A stretch of DNA of 64,000 bases from Riptortus pedestris (taxonomy: Eukaryota > Arthropoda > Insecta > Hemiptera > Alydidae), in assembly GCA_019009955.1 (NCBI GenBank), contig CM032230.1:108007501-108071500 (forward strand), in the 5' to 3' direction. This document shows positions 55,998-64,000 of the stretch, in pieces. A program made the position numbers and the translations under genes. Below the pieces are notes generated by a model, which worked only from the letters and a program-made list of their open reading frames with translations, ran no database searches and was not told the DNA's origin. Position 1 is the first letter of the stretch. The number at the start of each line of letters is the position of its first letter.

Positions 55998-56925
55998 AGT
56001 CCGTCACGCAGGGGCTGCGTAAACTAAGCAGATTTCCCACGTTAAGTTTTACAATAGAGAAATCTCTATACGGGTGCCGAACAGTTACCGAAATGGCCAA
56101 ATATATGTATATATGTATTGTTTATGTGAGTTTAGGTTAGTATTTAGTCTTAAGGTATGTAGGCTAGTTAATTAGGCTCTTGCTGCCACTTCTCTGAATA
56201 GAGGCAAACGAGTCGCGGCTGAGGGTTCCCCTTAGGCTTTTCGGACATAAACTAAATCTCCCAAATGTTGCACTTTTATGCTTAGCCGTGCTCGGTGAGG
56301 TAGGCTAAGTTACCTGGCCCAATTTATCTATTCAAAATTTTATATCTCTTAATAAATGGAGACCGCTGGTATGGGGAAACCCAAAGGTACAGCAGGGGCA
56401 AGGGTGGGAAAACAAGAAAAAGAAAAAAAAAAAAAAAAAAAGGAAACGGCCAAACTAGCTTTCGGCGGGAATCGTATAGAAGCGGCCATAGCTCGTCCGT
56501 TACACTTAATAAAAATGGATATATCTCGCTTAACATTCAAGATAAAGAATAAATGTATATAACAATATTTATAGTAAATTTGCAATAAGATTGGTTCTAT
56601 ACAATTTTTCGATCCGACGTATAGTAACGGAGATATTTCGAATTTTCGAAAATCCCTCCTCTAACCCCCCCCCTCCCAGTAGTCCAATTTCAGCCGTTAA
56701 CAAACTTGATCTTCGTTTTTACATGAAACGATTAAATAATGAGTTTGGTGACGATTAAACCCAAATTGCGACCGCTAGTGTTAACAGACAAATATATATA
56801 TAGTTTTGAACGGACCTCATTTTCGTCATATCCTGGATAGGATCGATGGACATTTGAAGAAATTATTCGAATATCGCGTTATGAGTACGACCTCAATAGC
56901 TCATTTTCCTTAGGGGAAATCTGCT
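55998..56925 (-). mobile_element. H copy, variant B, carrying an R1-like insertion
   Basis: 3' end AGTCCGTCACGCAGGGGCTG, GCAGATTTCCCACGTT; 5' end AGCAGATTTCCCCTAAGGAA at about 56906-56925. Split at 56102-56442 by the 3' UTR of an R1-like LINE. (TA)n is only ~12 bp. Confidence 0.92.
56102..56442 (+). mobile_element. 5'-truncated R1-like LINE 3' UTR with poly(A) and TSD
   Basis: TTAGGCTCTTGCTGCCACTT, CCGTGCTCGGTGAGGTAGGC, GGAGACCGCTGGTATGGGGA match the complement of 47760-48060, the 3' UTR of the R1-like element. It ends in a poly(A) run (about 56412-56442). It is flanked by 12-bp repeats GAAATGGCCAAA (56090-56101) and GAAACGGCCAAA (56443-56454), one mismatch. The 341-bp insert contains no coding sequence. 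Confidence 0.9.
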
Positions 56926-57661
56926 CAAAAATAAGATAGTAATTTGTACTGGCTATACATTCCGTCCATTCCACGCAGAATGATAAACACATTGTTGTTT
57001 GTTTGGACAATTATTTTTGGTCTCGTGCAACGCTTGGAACTAAGATAACGAAGAAGCGTGTTATAATTGACTTCACTACAAGATCAGGTTACTCTCGCGA
57101 TCTAGCTAATTAGCGAATTGAGAGACTTGTCTTAAGACAGCGCATCCATGGATATCTTACGTCAATACAGCCGCCAACAATAAACTTAAGTTAATAATGG
57201 TATATGCATTTGTTGCTTAGGCAAATTTATAATGAACCATCTCAGGTCTCAGGTATAAACTATTCAGAACAAACTTGGAGAATGTAGACACGCCATATAT
57301 GTGGCACAGGTGTTGTTCGCCCCGTCTTGGATCTTAATGCCTTTTAGCTATAGGAGTTAGACTGCCGATAATCAGATTTAGGCTTTCTTTCAAGGGAATC
57401 AATATTATTGTATTATTATTTAACCTCCTATTTTTGGGTTCCATTTTATGCTTTTGAATGTTATTGGGATCATTTTATTATGTGTTAATATTTGAATTCT
57501 AACAATAATGATGTTGAGAACTCTGTCGTTAAAGAGTTATGAGTATTAATGTAGTCAGTTAACTTATGGCTTTGTGCATTGGCACAAAAAATCATGATAT
57601 CAGTTTTCAGGCTAATCAAATACACTTTTTTGTGGCTCCTCACACTTTATTTCTTTAAACC
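56926..57661. other. Unassigned DNA
   Basis: No supported feature up to the hammerhead-like motif. Confidence 0.5.
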
Positions 57662-57700
57662 GCTTAGCGCTTTCAGGAATTAAATTCCCATCCTCAGAGC
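57662..57700 (-). ncRNA. Hammerhead-like motif 3
   Basis: On the minus strand: GCT (stem I), CTGAGGA (57697-57691), extra T (57690), GGGAA-TTTAA-TTCCT (stem II, one G-T pair), GAAA, palindrome GCGC (57670-57667), TA, AGC pairing with GCT. All conserved core positions are present, with CUGANGA where N is G. Then GGTTTAAAGAAATAAAG, again an A-rich tail. Stem I is only 3 bp. Confidence 0.55.
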
Positions 57701-58113
57701 TATGAATAATAAAACTCCATAATTAAAGAGTCTAAAAACTATTTTTTTTTAAATGTACATACTTGGTCATAACACAGTAACATTTATAACAATAACACAT
57801 ATATTTAACAACAGAGTTATAATTAAAATATAATAAATTAATAATGTATTTTAATAACTTTTTTGAAAGTGTTCATATTGTGTTTAAAAACATCCGTCAT
57901 AAAAGAAGTTCTTTAATTTATTTTTAAACAAAGAATAATTTTTAATATATTTGACAAATTGAGGCTGAGTGTGAAAGAACTGAAAATAATACGCTTTTCT
58001 CGTCTCCTAATTTAACAATGAGGCAGAGGGTAAACTCAAAAATTCCAAATACCCTCATTATTATCTCAGGTAAGAAAAAACGCCTCGTTCCTTCACTGTT
58101 CTTTATTCGTTGC

Positions 58114-58153
58114 GACAGAGCGCTTTCAGAGCATACGCTCCATCATCAGTGCC
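58114..58153 (-). ncRNA. Hammerhead-like motif 2a (left arm)
   Basis: Minus strand: GGCA, CTGATGA, T, GGAGC-GTAT-GCTCT, GAAA, GCGC, TC, TGTC. Stem I GGCA/TGTC has one G-T pair. Identical to motif 2b in the other arm. Confidence 0.6.
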
Positions 58154-58857
58154 CTGCTGGCAAACAAATACCATAAAAACGTTGTACAATATGTCATTTA
58201 ATTAAAAAATTTAGAAAATATGTCGATGGTCATGAGTTAAAACATACAACTTTTAAAAAAAAAATGTAAATTAATGTTTCAGTGAATATTTACAGAAATA
58301 AGAAAAACTAATTTGAACTGATTAAAATTAAAAATTAAAAACTTGTCAGTAGAATATATACACAATTTCAATAAATAGTTAAAATAAATAAATGAATAAA
58401 AAATGAATATTTACAGTTAAGAAGTCTAAAATAGAATAAATAGTAAAATGCGAATAGTCCAATTAAAATTAAAAAAACAAAAATGAAGGAACAACCACCG
58501 GAGGAGCTACAGAAAGCAATACAAAACAAAAAACGTAAAAGAAGAAAAATAGAAAAGCGAGACAATGACTAACCTCTTCACAATGATGCGACAGGAACCA
58601 AGGATTCCCTGTGACTGAGGCCTCGGGACCGGAGAGCCATGAGAGAGGCTTCCGAGACATGCCTCAACCTGGTTCCTTCTCCCGTCTTATTAATATTGAG
58701 GCCTCCTTTTTGCATCCTATCTAGTTTTATGAATAGTTTTTTTTGTTCTAAAGTTGTATGTTTTAACTCTTGGCCATCGACATGTACATATATTTTCTAA
58801 ATTATTTAATTAAATGACATATTGTACAACGTTTTTATGGTGAATGTTTGCCAGCAG

Positions 58858-58897
58858 GGCACTGATGATGGAGCGTATGCTCTGAAAGCGCTCTGTC
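58858..58897 (+). ncRNA. Hammerhead-like motif 2b (right arm)
   Basis: GGCA (58858-58861), CTGATGA (58862-58868), T, GGAGC-GTAT-GCTCT (58870-58883), GAAA (58884-58887), palindrome GCGC (58888-58891), TC (58892-58893), TGTC (58894-58897). Complete core and same design as motif 1 with different paired bases. GCAACGAATAAAGAACAGTG follows. The predicted cut, after TC, would lie at 58893. Confidence 0.6.
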
Positions 58898-58963
58898 GCA
58901 ACGAATAAAGAACAGTGAAGGAACGAGACGTTTTTTCTTACCTGAGATAATAATTCCTTCACC

Positions 58964-60006
58964 ATCCAGCACCTCAAAAAATGGACCCTCATCATTGTTC
59001 GAGATATCTTCATCTCTTGTGAATCGATTCTATACTCGACATTTAACCAGTTCTTGTACATATTAAATGTTGTGCTTGTTAATAAATGAAATTGAACCAG
59101 AAGGGGTGTGGATTTAAAGAACTTGGTCGACTAAAAAATTTGAAATAGAAATGAGTCTGTCCAACGGCGTAGTTATGAGTCTTATTAAATGTATTAATAT
59201 AAAATAGGAATGATTTTTTTTTATTAATACTAGTTTAATGTATTATTTGTAGTATAGTATAATATTTGTTGTTTTTATTACATGTATTTAATGTTTATTT
59301 ATCGTGTTTAATCTTTTTTTTTATTTGTTGATCTAGTTTTTGTTATTTTTCTATTATATTGATTACATTGTTAAATTTTGAGCCGAATCGCCTAGTTGCG
59401 GGTGCTCCTGTATAAATAAAAATATGTTTTATACCCAATCCTCAACAACGTGGCAGGTAGGAAGGAAATGTGCTTATTTTGCGCTGAATCTGTGTGACTG
59501 ACTTCAACCAATCATCTTTGGCTGAGCCTTAGAACATTTCCAAAGCTAATATTGGTGCTATTCTGTTCATTCAATACGTAGAAAAATATCTGTCAGCGAA
59601 ACCGCTTTTGATTGTAGCTGGCTGGTAATTAAGAGGATTCTGAGAATCGGTTGGATTTATATTAAGTCATGAAGGATTACCAAGAAAATTTAATTTAGTA
59701 GAGTACACATCGAACGCTGCTTACCTAGTGGGCCGTAAGCAGTTAATTAATAAATGGGAATCAAAGTAGAATCATGAGCATGGATATTCGTTTTGTAAAG
59801 CTGGGCTTTTTCCGCTTCCTCGTTCATTCATTTTTAGGGATTGTTTCAATACATGTTGTATTGAGTGCTCGTTAGGAACGATACATTAATTAGTAAATGT
59901 GTTTATTGGAAAATCAGCATTTCGCTCATTGAAAAACACTTAACACTCACCAGGAGGACTGGCAGAGCTTAGACTTCTGTAATTTTTAACCATCCTCAGC
60001 GAGAAA
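58964..60006. other. Unassigned AT-rich DNA
   Basis: No supported feature. Confidence 0.5.
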
Positions 60007-60642
60007 AGTCCGTCACGCAGGGGCTGCGTAAACTAAGCAGATTTCACATGTGAAGTTTTACAATAGAGAAATCTGCATACTGGTAACACAACACCACCGT
60101 GATAAAATACAAACGTTAATGAGAAATCATTCAGTTAATTAAAATAAATTCCCAACTGAAACGGCTTCTGAATTGTAAGAATAATTTATATTTTAATAAC
60201 TCAAATTTTAATAGTCCAAGAACTAAAGAAGGGGGAGCGGATGAACAGAACGTATTTGCATAAATCTCACAAAGTAACGAAGGTAAGGTAAGGTTAGAAA
60301 CAACAGGTAAGGTTAGAAGAAGCTTCCACCTGAGCCGAGTCGGTTCAGAACGGCCGACCTAATCCCACTATATCCGATGCCACAGACTTCATAAAAATGC
60401 AAATATCTTGGTTAATATTCAAGATAAAGAATAAATGTATATAACAATATTTATAGTAAATTTAATTTGTAATAAGATTGGTTGTATACAATTTTTCGAT
60501 CCGATGAATTTTCGAAAATCCCCCCTCTCCCTCTTGTCCGATTTCAGCCATTAACGAACTTGATCTGTCTTTTTACATAAAACGGTTAAATATAGAGTTT
60601 CGTAACGATCAAACAAAAATTGCGACCGCTAGAGCGTTAACA

Positions 60643-60698
<56 letters not shown>

Positions 60699-60701
<3 letters not shown>

Positions 60702-60871
60702 ACCCTATATATAGGGCTACTATAACCCTAGTCACAGTGCAATAAGAATGTATAATAGTTTATAGATTATTTAGTCTTGCCCTGAAGAAGAGAAAATAAA
60801 GATTCTCGAAATATCGGCATAAACTAAGATTTATTTCACCAACATTGACCAAAACTCCGAGAAGAATAACA
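60699..60871 (+). mobile_element. Insert in (TA)n bearing hammerhead-like motif 4
   Basis: AACCCTATATATAGGGCTAC to AAGAATAACACACC lies inside the microsatellite of an H copy. CCCTATATATA occurs at both edges, a possible target duplication. It contains a ribozyme-like motif followed by AAACTAAGATTTATTTCACC. Penelope-like or related retroelement ends are the best guess; no coding part is present. Confidence 0.5.
60778..60819 (+). ncRNA. Hammerhead-like motif 4
   Basis: TGCC (60778-60781), CTGAAGA (60782-60788), extra A, GAGAA (60790-60794), 8-nt loop AATAAAGA, TTCTC (60803-60807), GAAA (60808-60811), TA (self-complementary), TC (60814-60815), GGCA (60816-60819) pairing with TGCC. Complete core; stem III would be only the A-U-flanked TA. 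Confidence 0.55.
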
Positions 60872-61009
60872 CACCCTATATATATATATAATTTTGAACG
60901 GACCTCATTTTCGTCATCTCCTGGGAGGATCGATGGACATTTGAAGAAATTTTTCGAAAATCGCGTCATGAGTACGACCTCAATAGCTGATTTCCTGAAG
61001 GGCTCAATA

Positions 61010-61453
61010 GCTGATATATTCATATCTGTCTGTTAACTCTCTAGTGGTCGCAATTTTTGTTTGATCGTTACCAAACTTCATATTTAATCGTTTTAAGTAA
61101 AAAGAAAGATCAAGTTCGTTAATGGCTGAAATCGGACAAGTGGGAGGGGAGTTTAGAAGTGGGGATTTTTGAAAATTCGACATATCTCCGTTATTATGCA
61201 TCGGATCGAGAAATTATATAGAATCAATCTAATTGCAAATAAAAGTTTCTATAAATATTGTTCTATGCATTTATTCTGATGTATATCTGAGATATTTGCA
61301 TTCTTATTAAATTTGGGCCCATAATGGGCGACTGTTTCCCGCCAAAAGCTAGTTCGCCCCTTTGCCGTAACTGTTCGGGTTCTCGTATGGAGATTTCTCT
61401 ATTGTATAACTTCACGTTGGAAATCTGCTTAGTGTACACAGCCCCTGCGTTTT
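61010..61453 (+). mobile_element. H copy, variant B, head-to-head with 60007-60995
   Basis: AGCTGATATATTCATATCTG, core, GATATTTGCATTCTTATTAA, CCCGCCAAAAGCTAGTTCGC, 3' end GGAAATCTGCTTAGTGTACA, CAGCCCCTGCGT, TTTTTT. The terminal GACGGAC is missing. It starts where the minus-strand copy ends. Confidence 0.85.
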
Positions 61454-62984
61454 TTAGATCCTGATCAATTGGTTCCACTACCATCCAACATTTTCGGAAG
61501 AAATTAATTTGACCTATACCATACTGTTGAAATCGAACCAGGAACAGAGGGGGATGAGGGGTGGGGGTCGAAAAATTGTATTTCTTAGTAATTACGAGTC
61601 GGATCGTAAAAGGTTATAGAACCAATGGGGTTGTACTATTGAAGCTCAAGATTGTTCTCCTGAGCATTTTTTCGTTACTGCCAGGGAGTAAGTATTTTAA
61701 TGAACTATTGATATATTTGGGGTCGAGCTGGCAGAAGGTATGGTTGAGGAAACACCCTTCGGTTGTAAGCGACCCCTGGCTGGAAGGCATCATAGTCCAG
61801 AAAGAAGGGGAGAGGAGCTGTGTCGTTGAGGTGTGGGAGGTACCTTCGCAATAGAAGGTTCATCCGGACATGAGGAAGGGGTCTTTCCTGCCAAACTTGG
61901 AGGGAGATGTTAGGGAGTAAATATTATAATGAAAGATTGTTATATTTATATATCTTTGTAATGTAAGATATAGGTTTGGTGAAAAACATATTGTAATGGC
62001 GTGCGGCTAGCTTTTGTGTTAATAATAAGAAAGCATTAGACTGAAATAAAATTAATAAAAGAGATAATTTTCTCACCTTGATTATACCGAAATATTTACT
62101 ATTTTCTTGGAAAGATGAGGGTGTATAATACAAGCCACTATTTGAGTTCTCCAAAGAATCAAAAATATATTGAATGGGTGATAGCATATACATAAACTTT
62201 ATAGTATGGAGCCCTCTGATAGGTTAGAACAAAATGATACTAATTTGAAACAATTTAACCTGATAAAATATAAACCTAGGAACTAGCCTTAAAACTAATG
62301 AAACAAACATTAACACTTATTGATAAATACGTGATGAAAACCAAGAAACTTTAACTTTATGAAAGATGGTTGTAAAACATAGACAGAACACAATGGTTAC
62401 CCTTGTTTTTGTTTGTAAACTTTAGTGGCAAGCCAATACTATATATACACTAGAAAATGATTGAAATGTCCTATATCATGAGTACTCATTCGATTGTTCA
62501 CGTCGATAATACTAGCATTATAGTAAAGAAAGAGGTACCTTCCAGAAAAATATAATTTCCATGGGGCGGATTTTCCTTCCAGAGTTATTTGTGTTCCAAA
62601 TCCGATTCCTTCTTCTATCTGGGGCAGAATGTTAGCGGAGGCCTCTATCTTCGATGCGGGGATCCTTTCTGAATACAAGAGCTGTGGGATCCGAACAATG
62701 TTCACCTTTTTGCGTAGCAGATCACAAGTGTATACCCACACAGGGATAATAGAATCAACAATGGCCGCTCAGCCTAAAGCGAGCGCTTCATCCTGTACGC
62801 CAGCGCAGCAGTTTCCGCTCTTGGCCACCGCCTACGGCGACCTCCTGATGTACGGCCGGTTAGTGAACTAAGTAAGCGGAAGTGCGACTGAACACAAATG
62901 TTTTGTAAATTCATAAGATGTGCTTTTTTTTTTGGGAGTCATAAGTGCTTTTTTTTTGGGAAACATGCTAGATCTTTTTTGTGC
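61454..62984. other. Unassigned DNA
   Basis: Frames of 73-100 codons occur (61561-61854, 62439-62741 minus, 62629-62871) without recognisable families. 62640-62880 is more GC-rich (GCGAGCGCTTCATCCTG, GTACGGCCGG) and stands out in composition, but I cannot assign it. Confidence 0.4.
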
Positions 62985-63126
62985 TTAAGAACAGTGACTC
63001 AATTATTAAGCGAGTAATTCGTATTTTCTTGTTTTCAGCCAGAATAGGCAGTACTATGAGAACATTAGAGTGTCTTACCAGCACGTGGGAAATCTGCTTA
63101 GCTTACGCAGCCACTGCGTAACACAC
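62985..63126 (+). mobile_element. H 3' end fragment, second subfamily
   Basis: TTAAGCGAGTAATTCGTATT, TTTTCAGCCAGAATAGG, then CACGTGGGAAATCTGCTTAG, CTTACGCAGCCACTGCGTAA and a T-run. The 3' hairpin (ACGCAG/CTGCGT) is intact; GACGGAC is changed to AACACAC. Confidence 0.7.
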
Positions 63127-63520
63127 GTTTTTTTAAGGTGGTAATGGGTTAATTTTGGAGAGAAATGAGTAAATCATGGAGCAGTTTGAACGTATGGCTC
63201 GTGAATCGGAAGTTAGTTGCCCCGAGACTGGTATTGAGTGAAGTTCCAACTAGATACTCGCCCTCCTCCTTGTGCGCTGGCACTGTCGAGTCGAATAGGC
63301 AAACTATTGCAAACTAAACTCCTGGGGCCAATGTAGATACTGACTGTTAATGAAACCTTCCCCTCGATACTGTAAACACTGTCTTATCATTACAGAGCTA
63401 ATCACAGATTCAGCACAACCATCTTCTCTTATGCTAACAAATCATTTTCGTATTTACATTTTCATTCATATTATAACACACATTCTATCATTTAACCAAT
63501 CTATGGTGGAAGATAAAAAA
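63127..63520. other. Unassigned DNA
   Basis: No supported feature. Confidence 0.5.
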
Positions 63521-63711
63521 AGTCCGTCACGCAGGGGCTGCGTAAACGTGCAGATTTCCCGCGTCAAGTTTAACAATAGATAAATCTACATACCGGTAAC
63601 ACAACACCATCGTGAATATTAAGTGAACAAATACAAACGATAATAAGAACCCTCCCGACTAAAAGCACCTGAAACATAAACAAACAGTTCTGTTCTTACC
63701 GGAAAGAAATA
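63521..63711 (-). mobile_element. H 3' end, variant A, interrupted
   Basis: AGTCCGTCACGCAGGGGCTG, then AACACAACACCATCGTGAAT and the CTGTTCTTACCGGAAAGAAA segment of variant A. It stops exactly where the next H 3' end begins. Confidence 0.85.
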
Positions 63712-64000
63712 AAGTTCGTCACGCAGGGTCTGCGTAAACTAAGCAGATTTCCCGCGTGAAGTTTCACAGTCGAGAAATCTGCCCAATAACAACTGTAGTG
63801 TAAGGGATCTCTAAACCTATTCACGACGGACGAATAGTTTACGGAAACGGGCGACAGAGCTCTCGGCGGAATGTCTCGAACTTAGCCGACTGCTGCCTAT
63901 CACGCACAGAATACAAATGCAAATATCTCGGTTAATATTCAAGATACGGAATAAATGTATAGAACAATATTTATAGTACATTTAATTTGCAATAAGATTG
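63712..64000 (-). mobile_element. H copy, runs off the window
   Basis: AAGTTCGTCACGCAGGGTCT, GCAGATTTCCCGCGTG, then the module also seen at 17141-17902 (CCTATTCACGACGGACGAAT) and GAATATTAACCGAGATATTT complement. Its 5' part lies beyond 64000. It probably inserted into the T-rich stretch of the copy at 63521. Confidence 0.85.

Larger units (their letters stand above)
58057..58963. repeat. 900-bp inverted repeat with a hammerhead-like motif in each arm
   Basis: Arms 58057-58256 and 58750-58963 are near-perfect complements over ~200 bp: TTATCTCAGGTAAGAAAAAA against TTTTTTCTTACCTGAGATAA, and on through CAGCAGGGCACTGATGATGG to AAAGTTGTATGTTTTAACTC. The ~490-bp spacer has GGCCTCGGGACCGGAGAGCC and a GGTTCCTTCTCCCGTC segment. 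No transposase or RT is recognised. Inverted terminal copies are known for Penelope-like elements, which would fit the ribozyme-like motifs. Confidence 0.85.
60007..60995 (-). mobile_element. H copy interrupted in its (TA)n tract
   Basis: 3' end AGTCCGTCACGCAGGGGCTG, short variant A interior with deletions, core to GCGACCGCTAGAGCG, (TA)n 60648-60698, then a foreign ~170 bp (60699-60871), then TATATATATATAATTTTGAA and the 5' block to CTCAATAGCTGATTTCC near 60995. The 5' palindrome is damaged. Confidence 0.85.

Noticed and set aside
58469..58660. Minus frame with PLSWLSGPEASVTGNPWF in the inverted-repeat spacer
   Set aside because: Looks protein-like for ~30 codons but turns into a poly-Phe low-complexity stretch; no family match that I can name.
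59975..60006. Minus-strand CTGAGGATGGTTAAAAATTA near an H end
   Set aside because: Stem II does not pair and GAAA is GAAG. Not kept as a ribozyme.
61561..61854. 97-codon plus frame near an H copy
   Set aside because: No recognisable motif, no repeat homology supporting coding, and no sign of conserved start context.

Overview
This window is AT-rich eukaryotic DNA, almost certainly from an arthropod and probably an insect. The reasons are R1-clade and RNase H-bearing non-LTR retrotransposon remnants, tRNA-derived SINEs, Tc1, hAT and Merlin-like DNA transposons, Helitron ends, long (TA)n microsatellites, and no compact open genes. I found no intact host protein-coding gene, rRNA or functional tRNA. 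It reads as intergenic or large-intron sequence built from nested transposable elements. Nearly all open frames of 60-170 codons are chance frames in AT-rich or repeat DNA; the exceptions are broken transposon-type genes.

The dominant component is one family, called H here. It has about 25 copies and fragments on both strands and covers roughly a quarter of the window. H starts with AGCAGATTTCCC inside a 20-bp palindrome, carries a (TA)n tract, and ends with an inverted copy of its start (GGGAAATCTGCT) followed by a short hairpin (ACGCAG-CCC-CTGCGT) and GACGGACT. It always sits in T-runs and shows no target duplication. These traits match Helentron-associated non-autonomous rolling-circle elements (HINE/DINE-1 type). 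Canonical Helitron 3' ends (hairpin plus CTAG) lie at 38105-38132 and 38375-38403.

Layout: 0-4.2 kb holds a small inverted-repeat element, a hammerhead-like motif, H copies and SINEs. 4.6-5.7 kb is a 62-bp minisatellite. 5.94-6.99 kb is an internally deleted Tc1/mariner-type element with a transposase remnant. 8-9.8 kb holds a SINE, a composite H copy and a Merlin/ISXO2-like transposase relic. 10.7-11.2 and 19.0-19.6 kb are two related LTR-like units. 13.2-13.6 kb is a SINE with tRNA-like and 5S-like parts. 17-18.7 kb is a SINE cluster split by H. 23.8-25.4 kb is H carrying a hAT element that itself carries a 34-bp SINE stub. 25.4-30 kb holds a LINE fragment, H copies and a multi-copy arthropod pseudogene split by H. 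33.6-34.4 and 45.3-46.4 kb are two copies of an RNase H LINE 3' end. 37.4-44.8 kb holds Helitron and H insertions. 47.7-48.8 kb is an R1-like LINE remnant whose 3' UTR reappears inside H at 56.1 kb. 51-56 kb has triplicated repeat copies and an endonuclease fragment. 57.6-61 kb has hammerhead-like motifs, one pair in a 900-bp inverted repeat. 60-64 kb ends in more H copies.

The most unusual signal is a set of hammerhead-ribozyme-like motifs (579-618, 30465-30502, 57662-57700, 58114-58153, 58858-58897, 60778-60819, and a decayed one near 18820). All share CTGANGA, one extra base, a 5-bp stem II, GAAA, then a 2- or 4-nt self-complementary stretch, T and H, and a base-paired stem I. The self-complementary stem III suggests minimal type I ribozymes that would act as dimers, as reported for Penelope-like retroelements. 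Activity is inference. The other value of the window is its readable order of nested insertions, several with target duplications that fix element ends exactly.
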